Counted from the stretch's first letter, positions 22,330-34,194 are shown. The stretch is DNA of 64,000 nucleotides from Ceratothoa steindachneri (GCA_963969495.1 OZ018317.1:32737503-32801502), one strand, 5' to 3'. The notes: a model not told the origin generated them from the letters alone. Translations and numbers: made by a program.

Positions 22330-23868
22330 CAAGGTCAACAGAGCTAAGTCGTGTGCTCTAATTTATTATGACTTATGACCTTACAACCTTCAAAACTTTA
22401 AACAAGTGGGGCAATCCGACCCATAGTTAGTTTTCTTTCAATAATTCCCGGAGTAACCTTGGGAGGACCTTGGCAATTATATCATTCGAAAGAGTATGTA
22501 AAACAACATAAGGGTTTCAAATTTAGTTAAAATCGGCCGAAAAGTTACTATGTTATTGCAAAAAAACTCATTGAAAAGTAAAATGGTTACCATCCAACCG
22601 ACCGTCTACCTACGGACCGACATCGTAATTTATAGAGTTGCGTGGACGCGACTATATAAAAAAAAAGATATCCAAGCAAAAATTTTAAATCACTCGCTTA
22701 AACTTCTCAGCACGATACCTTAGCATGGCGACCGGAGTATATCGGGTAAATGGCATATCTTCGAGGTTCTTATTTTTACTTTGCCCCCCTCCTGGGTTCT
22801 CTCTAATCGAACCCGACACAGCTCAGGAAGGATGCCACGGCATGTGATCGTCTCCAGAAGTCTCTTAGACTAAGAGGTTATATTAAAGTGATTGAGATGG
22901 GCGAGGGAGGTAGAAGATAGGATGAAATTGACAGGATTTTGTATTCCTGTAGGGCGGGGTCGTGCCCTGATAACAGACGGGCCAGTGGAAATCTGGTTCG
23001 GATTGGTAAATATCGGGCGTTGGAGCGCTTCGGAGTAATTTGCGGCTGAGTTTGAAGTGCTATGCGGGTAAAGTGGGCATGTATTTTATAGTGTTTTGGT
23101 TTATTGGAGTTGGTATGAGGTTAATTGGGTGTAATGGGTGGCAGGCCATTTGTGGGTTATGGGTAAGAGTGAAGAGGGTGTGAAAGGCTCTGTAGTTTGC
23201 AGAAGAATCGTGTGCCTATCATGTTTAGATGATCTTCGATTGGAAGAACTTTTTATTTCAACGTGGACGTGATGCAGTGGGGTGGGGTGTCTGGTGGAAT
23301 AGGATTTAGGAAGAGGTTTGGAACTCAGATTTGCTGACGAATAGTGGGATCGGGAACCAGCATTATAAACTAATACGAACAAGTTCGTACACAGAACGAA
23401 CTCGAAACCTCACAATATTGGGTGGTTTTGTCCTTGATAGAATATAATGGGGAGGGGGGTTAGTGTTTAAGTACCATCGATGCACACCGACCCTATTTTT
23501 AAGAAACCGGCTGATGATGATGGTAATGCCAATAGGGGAGGGGGGGAGGGTTTAATTTGGCTGCATTGGAGGCACCGTGCAAATTACACCACCCGCAAGG
23601 GGATGCTAAGTATAGCATGACCTCTGTAGCTGCAGCTGACATCTGGAAGATTGTCTGTCCTTCCAAAACCAATGCCTGGAAAGATCTGCGGCTGGCTCCA
23701 CAGTTTTCCTTCCTTCTTCCCAACTTTCTTTACCGATCGCGCTAACAAACTTCCTGCGCGATTCGTCTCGTTGGTATTTTGATTTCAATTTGAGACCCCC
23801 TCCTCGCCCCTACCCCTAAAACTACTACTACTGATGTTCCACGAGCGCCCATAAACTTCCAGTATTAC
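22330..23868. other. Intronic DNA, no gene recognised
   Basis: The 22380-22720 part contains text such as AAATCGGCCGAAAAGTTACT and CAACCGACCGTCTACC that looks like an old interspersed repeat without visible ends. 22930-23480 is G-rich on plus. Short open frames lack any recognisable motif. Confidence 0.5.
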
Positions 23869-23943
23869 CTTTTCTAGAATTTCTAGCAACCGTGCTGAGA
23901 TCTGTGAAATGTAGTCTAAATACGAACTGCCATCAACTCGGAC
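23869..23943 (-). CDS. RB1CC1: RB1CC1/FIP200 small exon, coiled coil
   Basis: 75 nt, 25 codons, phase 0: VRVDGSSYLDYISQISARLL followed by EILEK. Acceptor TTTTTCCTCAG is strong; donor AAG|GTAATA is weaker. Being short and a multiple of three, it could be skipped without changing frame, so it is a plausible cassette exon. No specific function can be read from it. Confidence 0.72.
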
Positions 23944-24239
23944 CTGAGGAAAAAGACACCAAACCATCAGCACATTCACCCTTAGTTTGATTTATCCAAG
24001 TGTGGGAAGGATGAAGAAATAAATGAAAAATATATATAAATTAAGGATAAAAAAGATGGATACAGCAAACCTCATTAACCCAATTGATAGGATCGTGAAG
24101 GTGAATTAGCATGTCCAGGAACAAATTTGCACTAGTATAGGTATTCAGAAGTCCAAATTTGTTCCCTTTGTGGGGGATGGGAGCCATTGTTCCTATTACC
24201 AACAACAGTGTATTACTCCTAGTACCTCCAACAAAAAAA

Positions 24240-24620
24240 TAAAGAAAACAAAGCACTAAGATTCATCGCCCCATGTATCAGATCAACACTGACAGCACAA
24301 TTCACGCAGAAACCTAGGTGGTCAGTGTCAGGAATTGAGTGCCCCACAATTCCTGACCGCAGCCCCACAGAACTGAATGCAACCATGCCGCTAAATGGAA
24401 ATCCCCACACTCACACACCTAAACAAATTATAAATATTTCAGAACATCATTACACTCACACCCTACATTCAATTCCACTTCCTGATTACTCAATGCTTTC
24501 CAAAAGGAACATTCACACGCAACTAACTTTACAACCACTAACAGCACAATTCACTGCTAAGAACCCCACCACCATCCATAAGCAGCTCTTGAGACTAAGG
24601 AAACCACAGTTATAAAGACT
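24240..24620 (+). pseudogene. Possible LINE C-terminal fragment (His/Pro/Thr-rich)
   Basis: Plus-strand frame containing NGNPHTHTPKQIINISEHHY and TQLTLQPLTAQFTAKNPTTI. Composition and style resemble the C-terminal part of a His/Thr/Pro-rich LINE family whose endonuclease and RT pieces also occur near 39620-41500 and 45650-45910. Weak evidence. Confidence 0.3.
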
Positions 24621-25440
24621 CCACTCCGGCCATCATCTTCTTTTACACACTGTCGTAAAATAGAGTTAAGTTAACCCTTTCTGCATTTACGAGTATGTGG
24701 GAGTTTTATAATATAAGCAGAGTTCAAATTAACTGAATGTAGGTTGGCCAATAGTCGACTATCTTGGAGGTTCCAGTATAACAGAAAAAACGGGTACAAA
24801 AATAACTTTACTAATATGCAAATTAATATTATTTTACAAGATTAAAAGGAGTTTCAAACCGAGCTATACACGGGTCTCAGCGGCTAAGGGGGGGGGGACT
24901 TGGTGAGGACGGTCACCGTACAAACAAACGAACAATATTGACCGAGGGACGCTCGATTAAGCAGATGATAATTGCAGGGGGCATAGAGAGAGCACTTGCA
25001 GAGGAGAGTTGCGCGTTGCTGTTATCTTGAAGATTTGGTCCGAGGGAGTAATCCTTGCCTTAACACAAAGTTCAAACAATAGTCTCTTGACAATGACTAT
25101 TACAGGGTTACCTTAAATCTTGCTTTCGAGTAACACGAATCGAGACTGAGCGCGCTACGTTTGAGGAGCAGGAGAAAGCGGGTCGAGGTAGACTCACGTG
25201 AATTAATGAGAATACCGGAAGCTTGAGTGGTTCTGCGAGAATTGTGCAGAGTCCAACGGGACGCGAATAGCGGGTACGAACGGGAAAATGCAGACGTTGG
25301 ATACGGACGGGGCAGGTCGGACGGTGGATACTGACTTCCAACTCTGGCGCCGGAGGATTTTTAGGGGTCGAATGGAGTTTCCATTAGCACAGACAAAAAG
25401 GGTCGCACAGGGGTCTGTTGTCCATTAAAAGGCAAGGTGG
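24621..25440. other. Intronic DNA, nothing recognised
   Basis: No supported gene. A G run sits at 24890 and ordinary mixed sequence elsewhere. Confidence 0.5.
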
Positions 25441-25446
25441 CGTGTA

Positions 25447-25472
25447 TCTTTCTCTCTCTCTCTCTCTCAGAT
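25447..25472. repeat. (CT)n microsatellite
   Basis: A run of CT dinucleotides of about 12 units. Confidence 0.9.
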
Positions 25473-25684
25473 CTCTGACACAAATACAAACACACTTCTT
25501 GATAACACAGAGATATCAACCCAAAATGCCAAGCTGAGGAACACAACAGCACATCTCATATTTGATTGCTCTGTTTAATCAGAACAAAGACACCACCTCT
25601 AAATCACAACATTCTATAACTGAGAGGTCCTGATGGTGATGGTTAGGTACTTGCACAATGTGGGTTTTCTGGAATGGCAAGCCC

Positions 25685-26222
25685 CAGGGTGTCTACTTGT
25701 TTGATGATTTTGAATTCAAGGAATTTTCAAGGTTTTCAAGGACTTTTTAAAAAAATAATCAAGGATGGGTTTTAGCCATTGTTTTTTTTCTTTAAATTAA
25801 AAAAGTGCAATAAACATTATGGGACATTGATGAAAGTGAGATATTTAGAGGGAAAATGGGTTATAAGCAAAGCATAAACAAAATTAACTCACCAGTGCAA
25901 AAAAACAAGAACAAGGTATCCAAGCGACAGTCACAGAAGTATAGTGAGCATCCATCATAAAATACAATGCATCCAAAGCATACATATGTTCACTCACATT
26001 AGTGAGTAGATTAACTTAAATATTACTATTTTCCTAATGGACATTAAAAAGTATATAAATAGTGAAGTTGAAAAATAATTGGAACAATCACTCAATGATT
26101 TATTTTTTTAAATTCAAGGATCATCTACCTTTTTGATCAAATTCAAGGACTTTTCAAGTATTTCAAGGGCAAACAATAAATTCAAGGGTATTTCAAGGAT
26201 ATCAAGGGCAGTAGACACCCTG
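25685..26222. mobile_element. hAT-like MITE (538 bp) with CAGGGTGTCTACT ends
   Basis: Both termini carry CAGGGTGTCTACT in inverted orientation, followed inward on each side by TTCAAGGAATTTTCAAGG-type subterminal repeats (CAAGGA/TCAAGGG motifs). There is no coding capacity. CA..TG-type ends with subterminal repeats suggest hAT. I could not see a matching 8-bp target duplication. Confidence 0.7.
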
Positions 26223-26343
26223 TTACCACCATTATTCCTAACAACCTAGAAGTAAATCCACAACCCTTCAAATCTATTCATTCTGCCCCTTATTCTGGTA
26301 CGATTAAAGTACCAGTTTCCTTTTGACACACAACGCCACTAAC

Positions 26344-26469
26344 CTTGTCCTTAAGATTGGCCATCTCCTTCCTAAGGTCGAGGACGATATTCTCATAACT
26401 CAAATTCGCCAGCTTGTTGAGACGAGTTTGAAGACTCTCAATTTCTTGCTTTGAGTTCTCTAAATCCAT
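26344..26469 (-). CDS. RB1CC1: RB1CC1/FIP200 exon, coiled coil
   Basis: 126 nt, 42 codons, phase 0. Starts MDLENSKQEIESLQTRLNKL and ends KEMANLKDK; heptad Leu/Ile spacing is typical of a coiled coil. The initial Met is internal, coming from the splice junction CTCGCAG|ATG, and is not a start. Donor AAG|GTTAGT. Confidence 0.85.
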
Positions 26470-26479
26470 CTGCGAGTAA

Positions 26480-27162
26480 AGAAGACCCCTCCCCCCGCCC
26501 CCAGTGTTTTTATTTGCTGTGGATAGTGAATAATGTGGGATATTTAGGGGGATCCTCTTGTATATATTGGTTTATAAGGATGTTTAAATGAGTCTTTCCA
26601 TCGGACATTGTATAGGCAACTCTTGTCCCTTTTAACCTGTCTATTTTCTCCTCTTAATTTCTCCTCCAGTGGAAGAATATAATTCCATTTCTGAGCACAA
26701 TTGGTTGTTGTTAATTGCCTCCCAGGAGCAGATGTCATCTCTGCTCCCTCCGACCACTTGGGAGATTAAAGGAGAAAGCCTTTAATCCCCTACAGCCTGT
26801 GCTGTAGGCCTCCGCCAACGTGACCACAATTACGTGCGGTCGCACCTTCTCTGAGGCTGTCCTAAGAGACCAGGTTAAAATGGAGGGAGGTTGTTGCATG
26901 CTATGGGAATTCTATAGCACCGCCCTGTGCTTGCGGTCGATGCAACAGTTAGGAAGTAGTTCATTTGCGACTTAAACCGCACCGGGATTGCATCCAGGTG
27001 AGGTGGTTGTGTCATATCAACTTGGAAATAACCCACCACTCTACCACACTATTTGTTCTTGGCCGATATTAGGGTGGCTAGAGTTGAAAAAACAAAAAGA
27101 CAGCCATGCTGCTGGGCGGCACCACGCCATTCTCTTCCATCCATTTCCCCCCCGTGACTCAC
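26480..27162. other. Intronic DNA, nothing recognised
   Basis: Includes a pair of imperfect inverted CTTTAATCCCCTACAGCC and GGCCTCCGCC-type segments near 26770-26820, otherwise unassigned. Confidence 0.45.
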
Positions 27163-27448
27163 CTGTAGCGCCGAGAGCGTCATGTCCTTCTCATCAATCT
27201 GCTTTTGCAGCTCGGCAGTGATGACGTGGTGGCTTTTGACGTGTTGGGAGTGATGGTGGAAATGACCATGGAGATGGGGGTGGTGGTGAGGGTGTGCGCG
27301 ACCCGAACTGGAGGTCGTGGCAGTACCACCGGAGCTTTCTGTATAGCTGGACGGCATAGACTCATCGATGTAAAAGTCCGGACTCATGAACTCTTCCGGT
27401 GAGAGTTGAGAGCCAGGGCTTAGTACACATTCACAAGGCGAGTATGAC
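27163..27448 (-). CDS. RB1CC1: RB1CC1/FIP200 exon, phosphosite-like and His-rich linker into coiled coil
   Basis: 286 nt (1 + 95 codons), the longest exon here. Order: SYSPCECVLSPGSQLSPEEF, then MSPDFYIDESMPSS, a Ser/Thr/Gly stretch, a His-rich run of about 30 residues (HPHHHPHLHGHFHHHSQHV), then VITAELQKQIDEKDMTLSALQ, where helical heptads begin. Several Ser-Pro sites are visible. The His run is not something I recall from vertebrate FIP200. Acceptor GTGGTATACAG, donor CAG|GTGAGT. Confidence 0.85.
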
Positions 27449-27950
27449 CTGTATACCACAAACATGCATTTAGTGAGAATATGACACAAAGAGGGCAATT
27501 GAGTTGGAATAAGTTGCCTAAATGAATAAAAGAATCGCTGTCACTAAATCTCACATTCTTAAAAAAAGTGAATAAATAATCCATAATCTGGATCTGAATC
27601 TGTCTCAAAATCAAATAAACTCTTCCACAAAATTTCAGTGAAATCCATCAATAAATGGAACTACCTTAAAATCTAAAAAACTTTTCCATGGTCTATAACC
27701 CCCCCACCCATCTTCCACAAACACAGGCGATCACATATATCTCTGCAAAAACTTTTGCAAGAGGAAAACAATGAATAAACCGCTAAGTAATTTAATCAGT
27801 AGGTGAAAGCACCTGAAAAACAAAATAAAGTCTCAATAAAATTTTTTTTAGTGACATCAGGGTCATTTATCCAGTTATTTACTCCAGATGCTCAAAGAAC
27901 CTGTCTAACAATGGACTCCAAGATTTTACATTGACTGAGGTAAAAGAAAT
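27449..27950. other. Intronic DNA, nothing recognised
   Basis: AT-rich sequence between the exon ending at 27448 and LINE copy C. No motif. Confidence 0.5.
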
Positions 27951-27952
27951 GG

Positions 27953-30540
27953 GCCCTAGCTCGATGAAATCACTGACAGTGAAATCGTTCGGGAGGCGCT
28001 TATAGCACATGTAGGCAAAACGCTTAGGTTTGAGGGCTGTCTCACACTCAGTTTATCACCACGGAAGTGGTCGCCGTGCAAAACGGCCAGACGTTCTAGG
28101 AATAGTAGTGAGGCCCACGGCGATGAGGTTGCCGGAGAAGAACTTAACGGCCTCATCCACCTACCTAAACTGGACCAGGACAGTGAAATCAGTCATTTCC
28201 TGTAATGCGGACCACCCCACCCCCGCACCGAGTACCAACGGGAGAGGGTGGGGGGGGGGGCTTTCAGGCGGCAGCACTCCAGAAAATGATATTTGAATGG
28301 GAAAGTGATCAATACCATGGAGGTCATCGAAAGGCTCCTGCTCGAAATCTGGATATGCTTTCAGAGAGCAATCTCCCCAGAGTAATCTTCCCAGAGAGGA
28401 TGCCTACCATTCAGATCTCCAAGCAAGAGAAAGGGCCTCAGCAACCGTGCCACGAGGTGGCGGAAGTCCCCCACATCGAAGTCAGCTGACGGTGGAATGT
28501 ACGCGGAAATAAGAGTATACCTCCTATCCAGTTGCAGCTGTACTGCTACTGCTTGAAAGGAGGTATTTAAAGCAAAGAGAAGAACGAAGACATCATGCCG
28601 GGTGTAAATCGCGCATTCTCCTGCCCGGCCCCCATCTCGTGGTGGTGGGCACACGCTCAGCATGAGCTCCTGCAAAAAAGATTGCTAAGGAGGAATGGGA
28701 GGAAACGAGCCTTCCATTGAAGGAATATGACCCCCAGGCCTAGCTCGGAGTAGATGCGGGGGCCCTCTTCGAAAAGAAGACCCTCACGGGAATGGCCGTA
28801 TGTTTCCCAGAGGCAGAACTCCTGGCGCTGTTGGCCGGACAATGCGCTGTCGCCTTCGAGGCCTTATCGGGGGAGGTTGGGCACGCCATGCGAGTCTTCT
28901 CCTCCCTCCGCCTCGAAACCTTAGGCGGGCTTTGGAGGCCGGAGTTACTCCTTTGGAGGATCCACCGTCTCGAGATACCCAGCCTTGCCCTGGGTGGAGG
29001 CGTAGGATCCAAAGCTGCTTTGGTGCTGTCCTCTTTTCGGTGGGCACCTTTAGGAACCCCTAAAAACGGCCTCATGAACAGCTTAAGGGGTATTGCATCC
29101 TGGGAGTCTAACGACTCGGTGGAGGCGCAGGGAGTTTCACCTTACGGGAAACTGTCTCCCTGAGGGAAAGGGAGGAGAGCTCTGGTTTTATCCAAGGTTG
29201 AGTATGAGCCCTTTGTGTCGCCAACTCTACCAGGGGAGCGCCTGGGGTGAGTAGAACCCGCAGAAGTATTCCGAATGTGCGCGGGAACGACCGCGCTCGT
29301 AGGTCTTGAGCGGCCAGGCACAGAGGGTGCCTCTTTTTTTAATTGAGGCATAAACGTCCCAGGCAGCGAGGGCGCGCCAGGAACAAGACTATAGCCTCGC
29401 GAAATGAGAGACGATCCTGGGCCTGAACGGCCAGGATTTCCTTCTCAAGGAGATACGCACCACATTACTTCGAAAAAGCGGGATGTAGCTCACCGCAATT
29501 AACACAGTTGGCATTAAACGATAGAGACTTATCGTGTGCGGCCATGAAGCAATTTAAATAGAGTTCGGGTAAACCCGACTTTCCATGTCTACAGAAGCGA
29601 TTTGTATGGCCGAAGCGATGGCACTAGTAGCACCTCCACGGTAGTAGTACGAACCTTCACGCGGAAGCGATACCAACCGGCATGCAGCGACTCAGAGAGC
29701 CTAACGTGACGAAGAGTGTAGGGGTGAATCTAGAAGCCCCTCCCTCTTTTCTCTTCACACCGTTTGACTATGACCACTCCATGGTAGGCCAGCTCTAAGA
29801 TGATGTCATCTATCGACTCCACGAGTTTCCTCCCGTAGACCACTTCCTTTCGCGAAGTTCATGGTAGTGTGCGGCGTCACATTCACTGGCGCGGCAGGAA
29901 GTGCACTAATCATAGCCGTTTCGGAGTGATCTGACGCATTTGCCAGAAGGCTCCCGTCCGAGAAACGGGAAACCTTCGGCTCTCTACCAATCAAGCTAGC
30001 TAATGCTCTCCTCTGATGGATCATGTTGCCCTTGGCCAACATGCTGCCACCAGTGGCGTGAATAACCAGAAAGCGTTTGAAGCCAGTGGGCTCGGAAACA
30101 CCAGGTAGGCTCTCAATGAGGGAGCCTGACGTAATCGAGGCTCCGGTCGGTGCACTTGTGACTTTGGTCTTGGTCTGGGACTCCCTATCCGGGGACGAGC
30201 TGAACGCAAGAAATGCCGATCTTTGCCTGGTTGCTTGCAGAAACGGCAGCGGACCCACCCGAACCCGGAGCTCCCACGCAGGGAGAACCCTTAGAACCCC
30301 TTTGTCTTCATCTTATTTCTTTTCTTTTGGGGAGAGGAGGGTGGGGAATAAACCCGCTTCTCTCCACCGCCGGAAGGAGCCCTTAGTTTGGATGGACCGG
30401 CCTCAGCAAGATCCTTCTCCAAGATGGAGGTCTTAGCTGCCAGACTGGCAGCACCAGCCGGGGTAGTCGGTCTCTCCTCTCTTTGTGAGTCCTCGGTAGT
30501 CCGAGCTGTCGGGGTTGGTGTTTGGCACAGAATCCAGGTT
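27953..30540 (-). mobile_element. RNase H LINE, copy C (internal piece: gag plus endonuclease)
   Basis: Corresponds to LINE B about 14545-17360, with internal deletions. Recognisable are the endonuclease (28361-28675, LLGDLNGRHPLWEDYS), the ORF1 C-terminal tail (28740-29351), the knuckle region (29440-29640, degraded) and the ORF1 middle domain (29806-30258, GVSEPTGFKRFLVIHATG). Both the RT/RNase H 3' half and the 5' end are missing. Multiple stops. Minus strand. Confidence 0.88.
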
Positions 30541-30700
30541 TAGTGTTAAATAATAAATAATTATAACATACTAATAATAATTAATACTAATGAATAATAA
30601 TTATAATACATAATAATATATAATAAATACTAATATAAAAATCATACTTAATAATACTAAGAATGATAACAATAATAATGCTAATAATAATACTAAAAAA
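30541..30700. repeat. AT-rich (TAA/AAT)-type simple sequence
   Basis: AATAATAATTATAATAC-type low-complexity stretch directly abutting the 5' break of LINE copy C. Confidence 0.8.
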
Positions 30701-30779
30701 AGGTAAAGTAGGGCTCAGTTTGGTCGAGGGAAAAGTGTACCAACAACTTTACCAGGTCACATCATATAGTTCAAGTCAA

Positions 30780-31263
30780 TCCAGTGACAGAGGTTCCCCA
30801 ATTTGCACTCAGGCCGGGAGGATTTGCAGCTCCTCGGGATACCAAGAATTGCTTATAGGTGTCCGTCGGCACGACGCCAACCTCTCCCATCTTCCCTGTC
30901 GTGGGCACACATGTGGCTGAGCAGACCTGATCTTGTCAGGAAGCCCATTCCACATTTGTGGCAGTTATGGTCAGCATCGAGGATGATTAGGTGTCACTGG
31001 TGTCATGCAGTTCGGGCCTGGTCCCTTCTCCTTCGTCTTTCTGCTTCCAGCTGTTGTACCCACTCCGTGATAGTACGCCGCCAAGTTGGTCTGTCCTCTA
31101 CTAATTCTTCAAGGTGGGTCGGGTTTATGTTGCAGGCTTTTAACGTTCTTTTTATAGGGTCTTTATAGCGTTTTTTCTGTCCGCCGGTACAACGGGCACC
31201 TTCCCTGAGTTCGCTGTAAAGGACTTTTTTTAGGTAGTAACAAGCTACACAGGGTACCGTCAC
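30780..31263 (-). pseudogene. LINE C-terminal fragment of another family
   Basis: Minus-strand frame 31003-31263: VLYSELREGARCTGGQKKRY, KDPIKRTLKACNINPTHLEE, DRPTWRRTITEWVQQLEAER. This matches the LYGEL..G.R..GGQ.KR(F/Y)KD..K..L pattern at the end of many LINE ORF2 proteins. A degraded Cys/His tail (ATNVEWAS..CVPTTGKMGEV) follows to about 30800. It is not the RNase H family of copies A-E. Confidence 0.7.
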
Positions 31264-31309
31264 GCGGGAAAGTCGCTAAAAATCACAATCCAAGCTTCGA
31301 TTGTAAGGA

Positions 31310-31660
31310 CCGTCTCACACTCTGCCGACGATCAGGAAAACGGAAGGCGCGCAAAACGACCAGATGTTCTATGAATAGTAACTAGGCCTACGGCTATGCC
31401 ATTGCCGGAGAAAAACTCAATGGCCTCATCCACCAACCTAAACTTCTCGACTGGGACAGAGAGATCAATCATTTCTCGAAATGAGGACCAACGCGTTCAT
31501 TCCAAACTCCACCTTGCCTGTTTCTTTAGGCGGCAGCGGCCAAGAAAATGATAGTTGAATGGGAATGTGACCACTAGCATGGAAGTTATCGACCACCTCC
31601 TACTCAAAATCAGGCTGTGCATCCAGGGAGCACAGCCTGAAAATGAAGTGGTTCTCTACA
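31310..31660 (-). mobile_element. RNase H LINE, endonuclease-region fragment
   Basis: Resembles LINE B 14620-14960: GACCGTCTCACACTCTGCCG at one end, AATCAGGCTGTGCATCCAGG near the other. Both LINE ends are lacking. Degenerate, minus strand. Confidence 0.8.
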
Positions 31661-31689
31661 TGCTCTGATTTTGAGTACATCCTCGCTCG

Positions 31690-32400
31690 GGATTCAACTC
31701 GACGATAGAAAACATACTTTTTTATAGTAAAATTTATTACTGCCCAAATCTCACACAAGCACACATTAAACATAATATCTCCTTTCTGGGTGACCTGTGG
31801 GCCCACGCATGCATCGAGGTGGCCTACCAATGGGCCGCCCACCTCGCAGAAGAGCACACGGTTCAAGAGGAATGCACGAGGCTATCAAACGGCTTTCCCC
31901 ATCACTGTGGAAACTCGCATATTCGCTTAGGCCTCCTCGCCTTCACAAACGCTAGCCGCTCAAGACTTTTAAGGCAGCGGAATTGGAATTTCTTCCAGAA
32001 GACAGTATGTGGAACCTTCCCCTTTGGAGGGAAACCAACGAGGGCATTTCTCCCATCTCAGCGATGATTGAGGCTATATTGCGCCTGGCACAACTGCATA
32101 CCATCACTCAACTTCGTGAGTTTTTAGGGATAGTAAATTTTTACCGCAGGTTCATCTCTAAGTGCCCTCAACTCCCTCAACCTTTGAATCCCTGAAGGGC
32201 CACAGAGGTGGTCAAGACCGATTGCTCCTCACAAAGACTTGCCCACGTGTGTCGCGAGAACACAATTCAAGAGGAACGCAGCATGCCCAGGCTCTCATCT
32301 GGCTAGCAAGCGACAACACCCATGGCTGGAGAAATTCCATTTCACTTAGGCCTTCTCACCGCTTGAGGTAGTCACAACGGTGTTCATTGGAATTTCTTCT
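31690..32400 (+). pseudogene. Ty3/gypsy pol remnant and duplicated flank
   Basis: Plus strand 32060-32190 reads LHTITQLREFLGIVNFYRRF, the conserved RT/RNase H connection of Ty3/gypsy elements. Segments around 31805-31960 and 32200-32370 are diverged copies of one another (CACAC/CACAATTCAAGAGGAA..GC, TTCGCTTAGGCCTCCTC versus TTCACTTAGGCCTTCTC). Fragmentary and inactive. Retroelement relic, old copy. Confidence 0.6.
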
Positions 32401-32689
32401 CACCCAAGGCTAGCAAAACTTCGTCAGAGGGTACTCGAGGGAAGGAGGGAGCGAATAAAACCGCCTGCACGGAGGAGAAGTCATGACAGTTCGCTTTCGA
32501 GACACAAGAACAAAACGCAAACGACTCTTCGAGCTGGAATCCTTCTCCAACTCAGTCATCCATTGAGACTAGGTTCGTCTTCCCTCTCAAAAATAGCTCG
32601 CCAAGAATTTTGGGCTCATACATGCTCTTGGACTTTCGCACACGTACGTACACACAAACTGTGTTGTTCCTTTTAAACAATTCAGTGCC

Positions 32690-33012
32690 TCCAAATATTT
32701 CCGGGCTCACAAGACCGTCCTAAAATCTTCCAATTTCACACTGCCTCAATTCATATACCTTTGTAACCGATAATCTCATTTAATTCACGAAAATCAATGC
32801 AGATTATATTTTAGTATAAAAGGTTAACTAGCAATCACTAGAAACGAAGTTTCCTAAAAGATTATGTGTTGTAAATAAAGAGTTAAAGCCAATCCCATTT
32901 CATTTACACTCTCGTCGGAAGAAACAATCGCCGCAACATCCTCATTTTCTTATTCTCACAAGTCGTATCGGCCTCCCCTCCCCCCACACACTGGGGTCAG
33001 TAGTGGGATTAT
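32690..33012 (+). mobile_element. Candidate solo LTR with primer-binding-site-like tail
   Basis: Contains TATAAAAGG at 32816, AATAAAG at 32875, and then ACTGGGGTCAGTAGTGGGAT at 32991-33010, which resembles the tRNA-Leu-type primer binding site (TGGTGTCAGAAGTGGGAT) used by some gypsy elements. LTR ends and target duplications were not defined. Confidence 0.45.
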
Positions 33013-33077
33013 CTCTCCCCCATGTTATTGAATGTGTGTGTTAAGGGTGTGTGAGAACATGAGTTGCAGAAGCTTAC

Positions 33078-33226
33078 TTTTTATCGGGACCAGGGTCGGG
33101 TGCCAGTTTAGCTGGCGACGTGGCGGGGACTTCCCGATGAGCCGAGTCCAGCTTAATGTGTTTGGAGTCTGTCGGTGGACATGGTAGAGGGTGCTTCATC
33201 TTGGCACCCTTCATCTCGGGTACACT
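33078..33226 (-). CDS. RB1CC1: RB1CC1/FIP200 exon, Lys/Pro-rich linker
   Basis: 149 nt: 49 codons plus two bases (AA) completed by the first G of the next exon to Lys. Starts SVPEMKGAKMKHPLPCPPTD and ends PAKLAPDPGPDK. No domain recognised. Only one of the three frames is open, and it is the one that agrees with both neighbours. Acceptor ACTATTGTTTCAG, donor AAAAA|GTAAGC. Confidence 0.8.
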
Positions 33227-33229
33227 CTG

Positions 33230-34100
33230 AAACAATAGTTATGGGAGTTCATATTCTTTCACCACATTCATCCAGGCCAGAAAATCAGACAGTGCACACA
33301 CTCAAACATGTACATGCATCACAACGAATCTGCAAAAGTAGTAGGACAGAACTCCCCCCCCCCAAACAGCCCAATATACTATTTATACCATATTTAATAT
33401 TTTTGGCGAAGTACAAGGAAGAATACTCCTACCGACCTCCGCCAGGTTTAAAAAGGCAATTAAACCCAGATAAAGGCCACTTGGCTAGGAATCGCTCATC
33501 CCCAAAATTTTGTTCCTGCACACAGAATATGCAATGGTGGTAATGGGCGGAGTTCTCACGTACCCATACCCAATGCAGTCACCTGGTAAATCCGCATGTG
33601 TAAACCGAATAGGTATAATAAAGGTAAGGGAGGTGAGGGTGGGGAGGTGGTAAATGCGTTTAAAAACGGCAAATTAATGAGTGTTTGGGAGAGAAATGGC
33701 GGACTGAGGAAGTAGATGTATTGCGTATGGCAGGTCTACATCAAGGAATTGAGGGGTTCGTACTAGGGGCCTTCTGCCCCGAGATAAACCTTGACAGGGC
33801 GATACTAAAACACATAGCCCCTCCCCCCATCCCCAAGAAGGAGCTAAACTCGGCATGCCCAAAGATGTCTGTGGGGCATGATGGGTGGGGCGGGACAGAG
33901 GTTGGAGCCAAATGCACGGGTTCCGGGCACGACCGAGACCTCTTCCCCATTTTGGGTAGTTCCAAATACTGGTAGGTTGAATTGCAAGACACCCCCGGGA
34001 CTATGCCCCCACCCCCTAACCTAATTTTATGATCTCATGGTAACGGCGCCAACCAACGCCTCACCGAGCCCTGAGGTGGGAAAGAGAAGGGCCAAGATAC
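33230..34100. other. Intron between two exons, nothing recognised
   Basis: Short frames have no motif. Confidence 0.5.
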
Positions 34101-34185
34101 CTCCATTGGGGAGTAAGTGCCGTCGCTGATGCTGCCGCAGACCTTCTCGAACTCCTCAGTGTCAGTCTCCGACTCGGGCTGGTCT
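34101..34185 (-). CDS. RB1CC1: RB1CC1/FIP200 exon, acidic linker
   Basis: 85 nt: one base completing an Arg codon, then 28 codons DQPESETDTEEFEKVCGSIS...YSPME. The Ser/Glu/Asp-rich stretch resembles the vertebrate SLAESPESDFMSAVNEF region, which holds acidic, phosphorylatable short motifs. Acceptor TTCTTCGCCCTCAG, donor GAG|GTATCT. Immediately upstream (plus 34188 onward) is a pyrimidine-rich tandem repeat that extends the polypyrimidine tract. Confidence 0.82.
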
Positions 34186-34194
34186 CTGAGGGCG

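Noticed and set aside
23101..23382. 93-codon minus frame (Ser/His/Pro-rich) as host exon
   Set aside because: No homology recognised and no splice sites in phase with the neighbouring exons.
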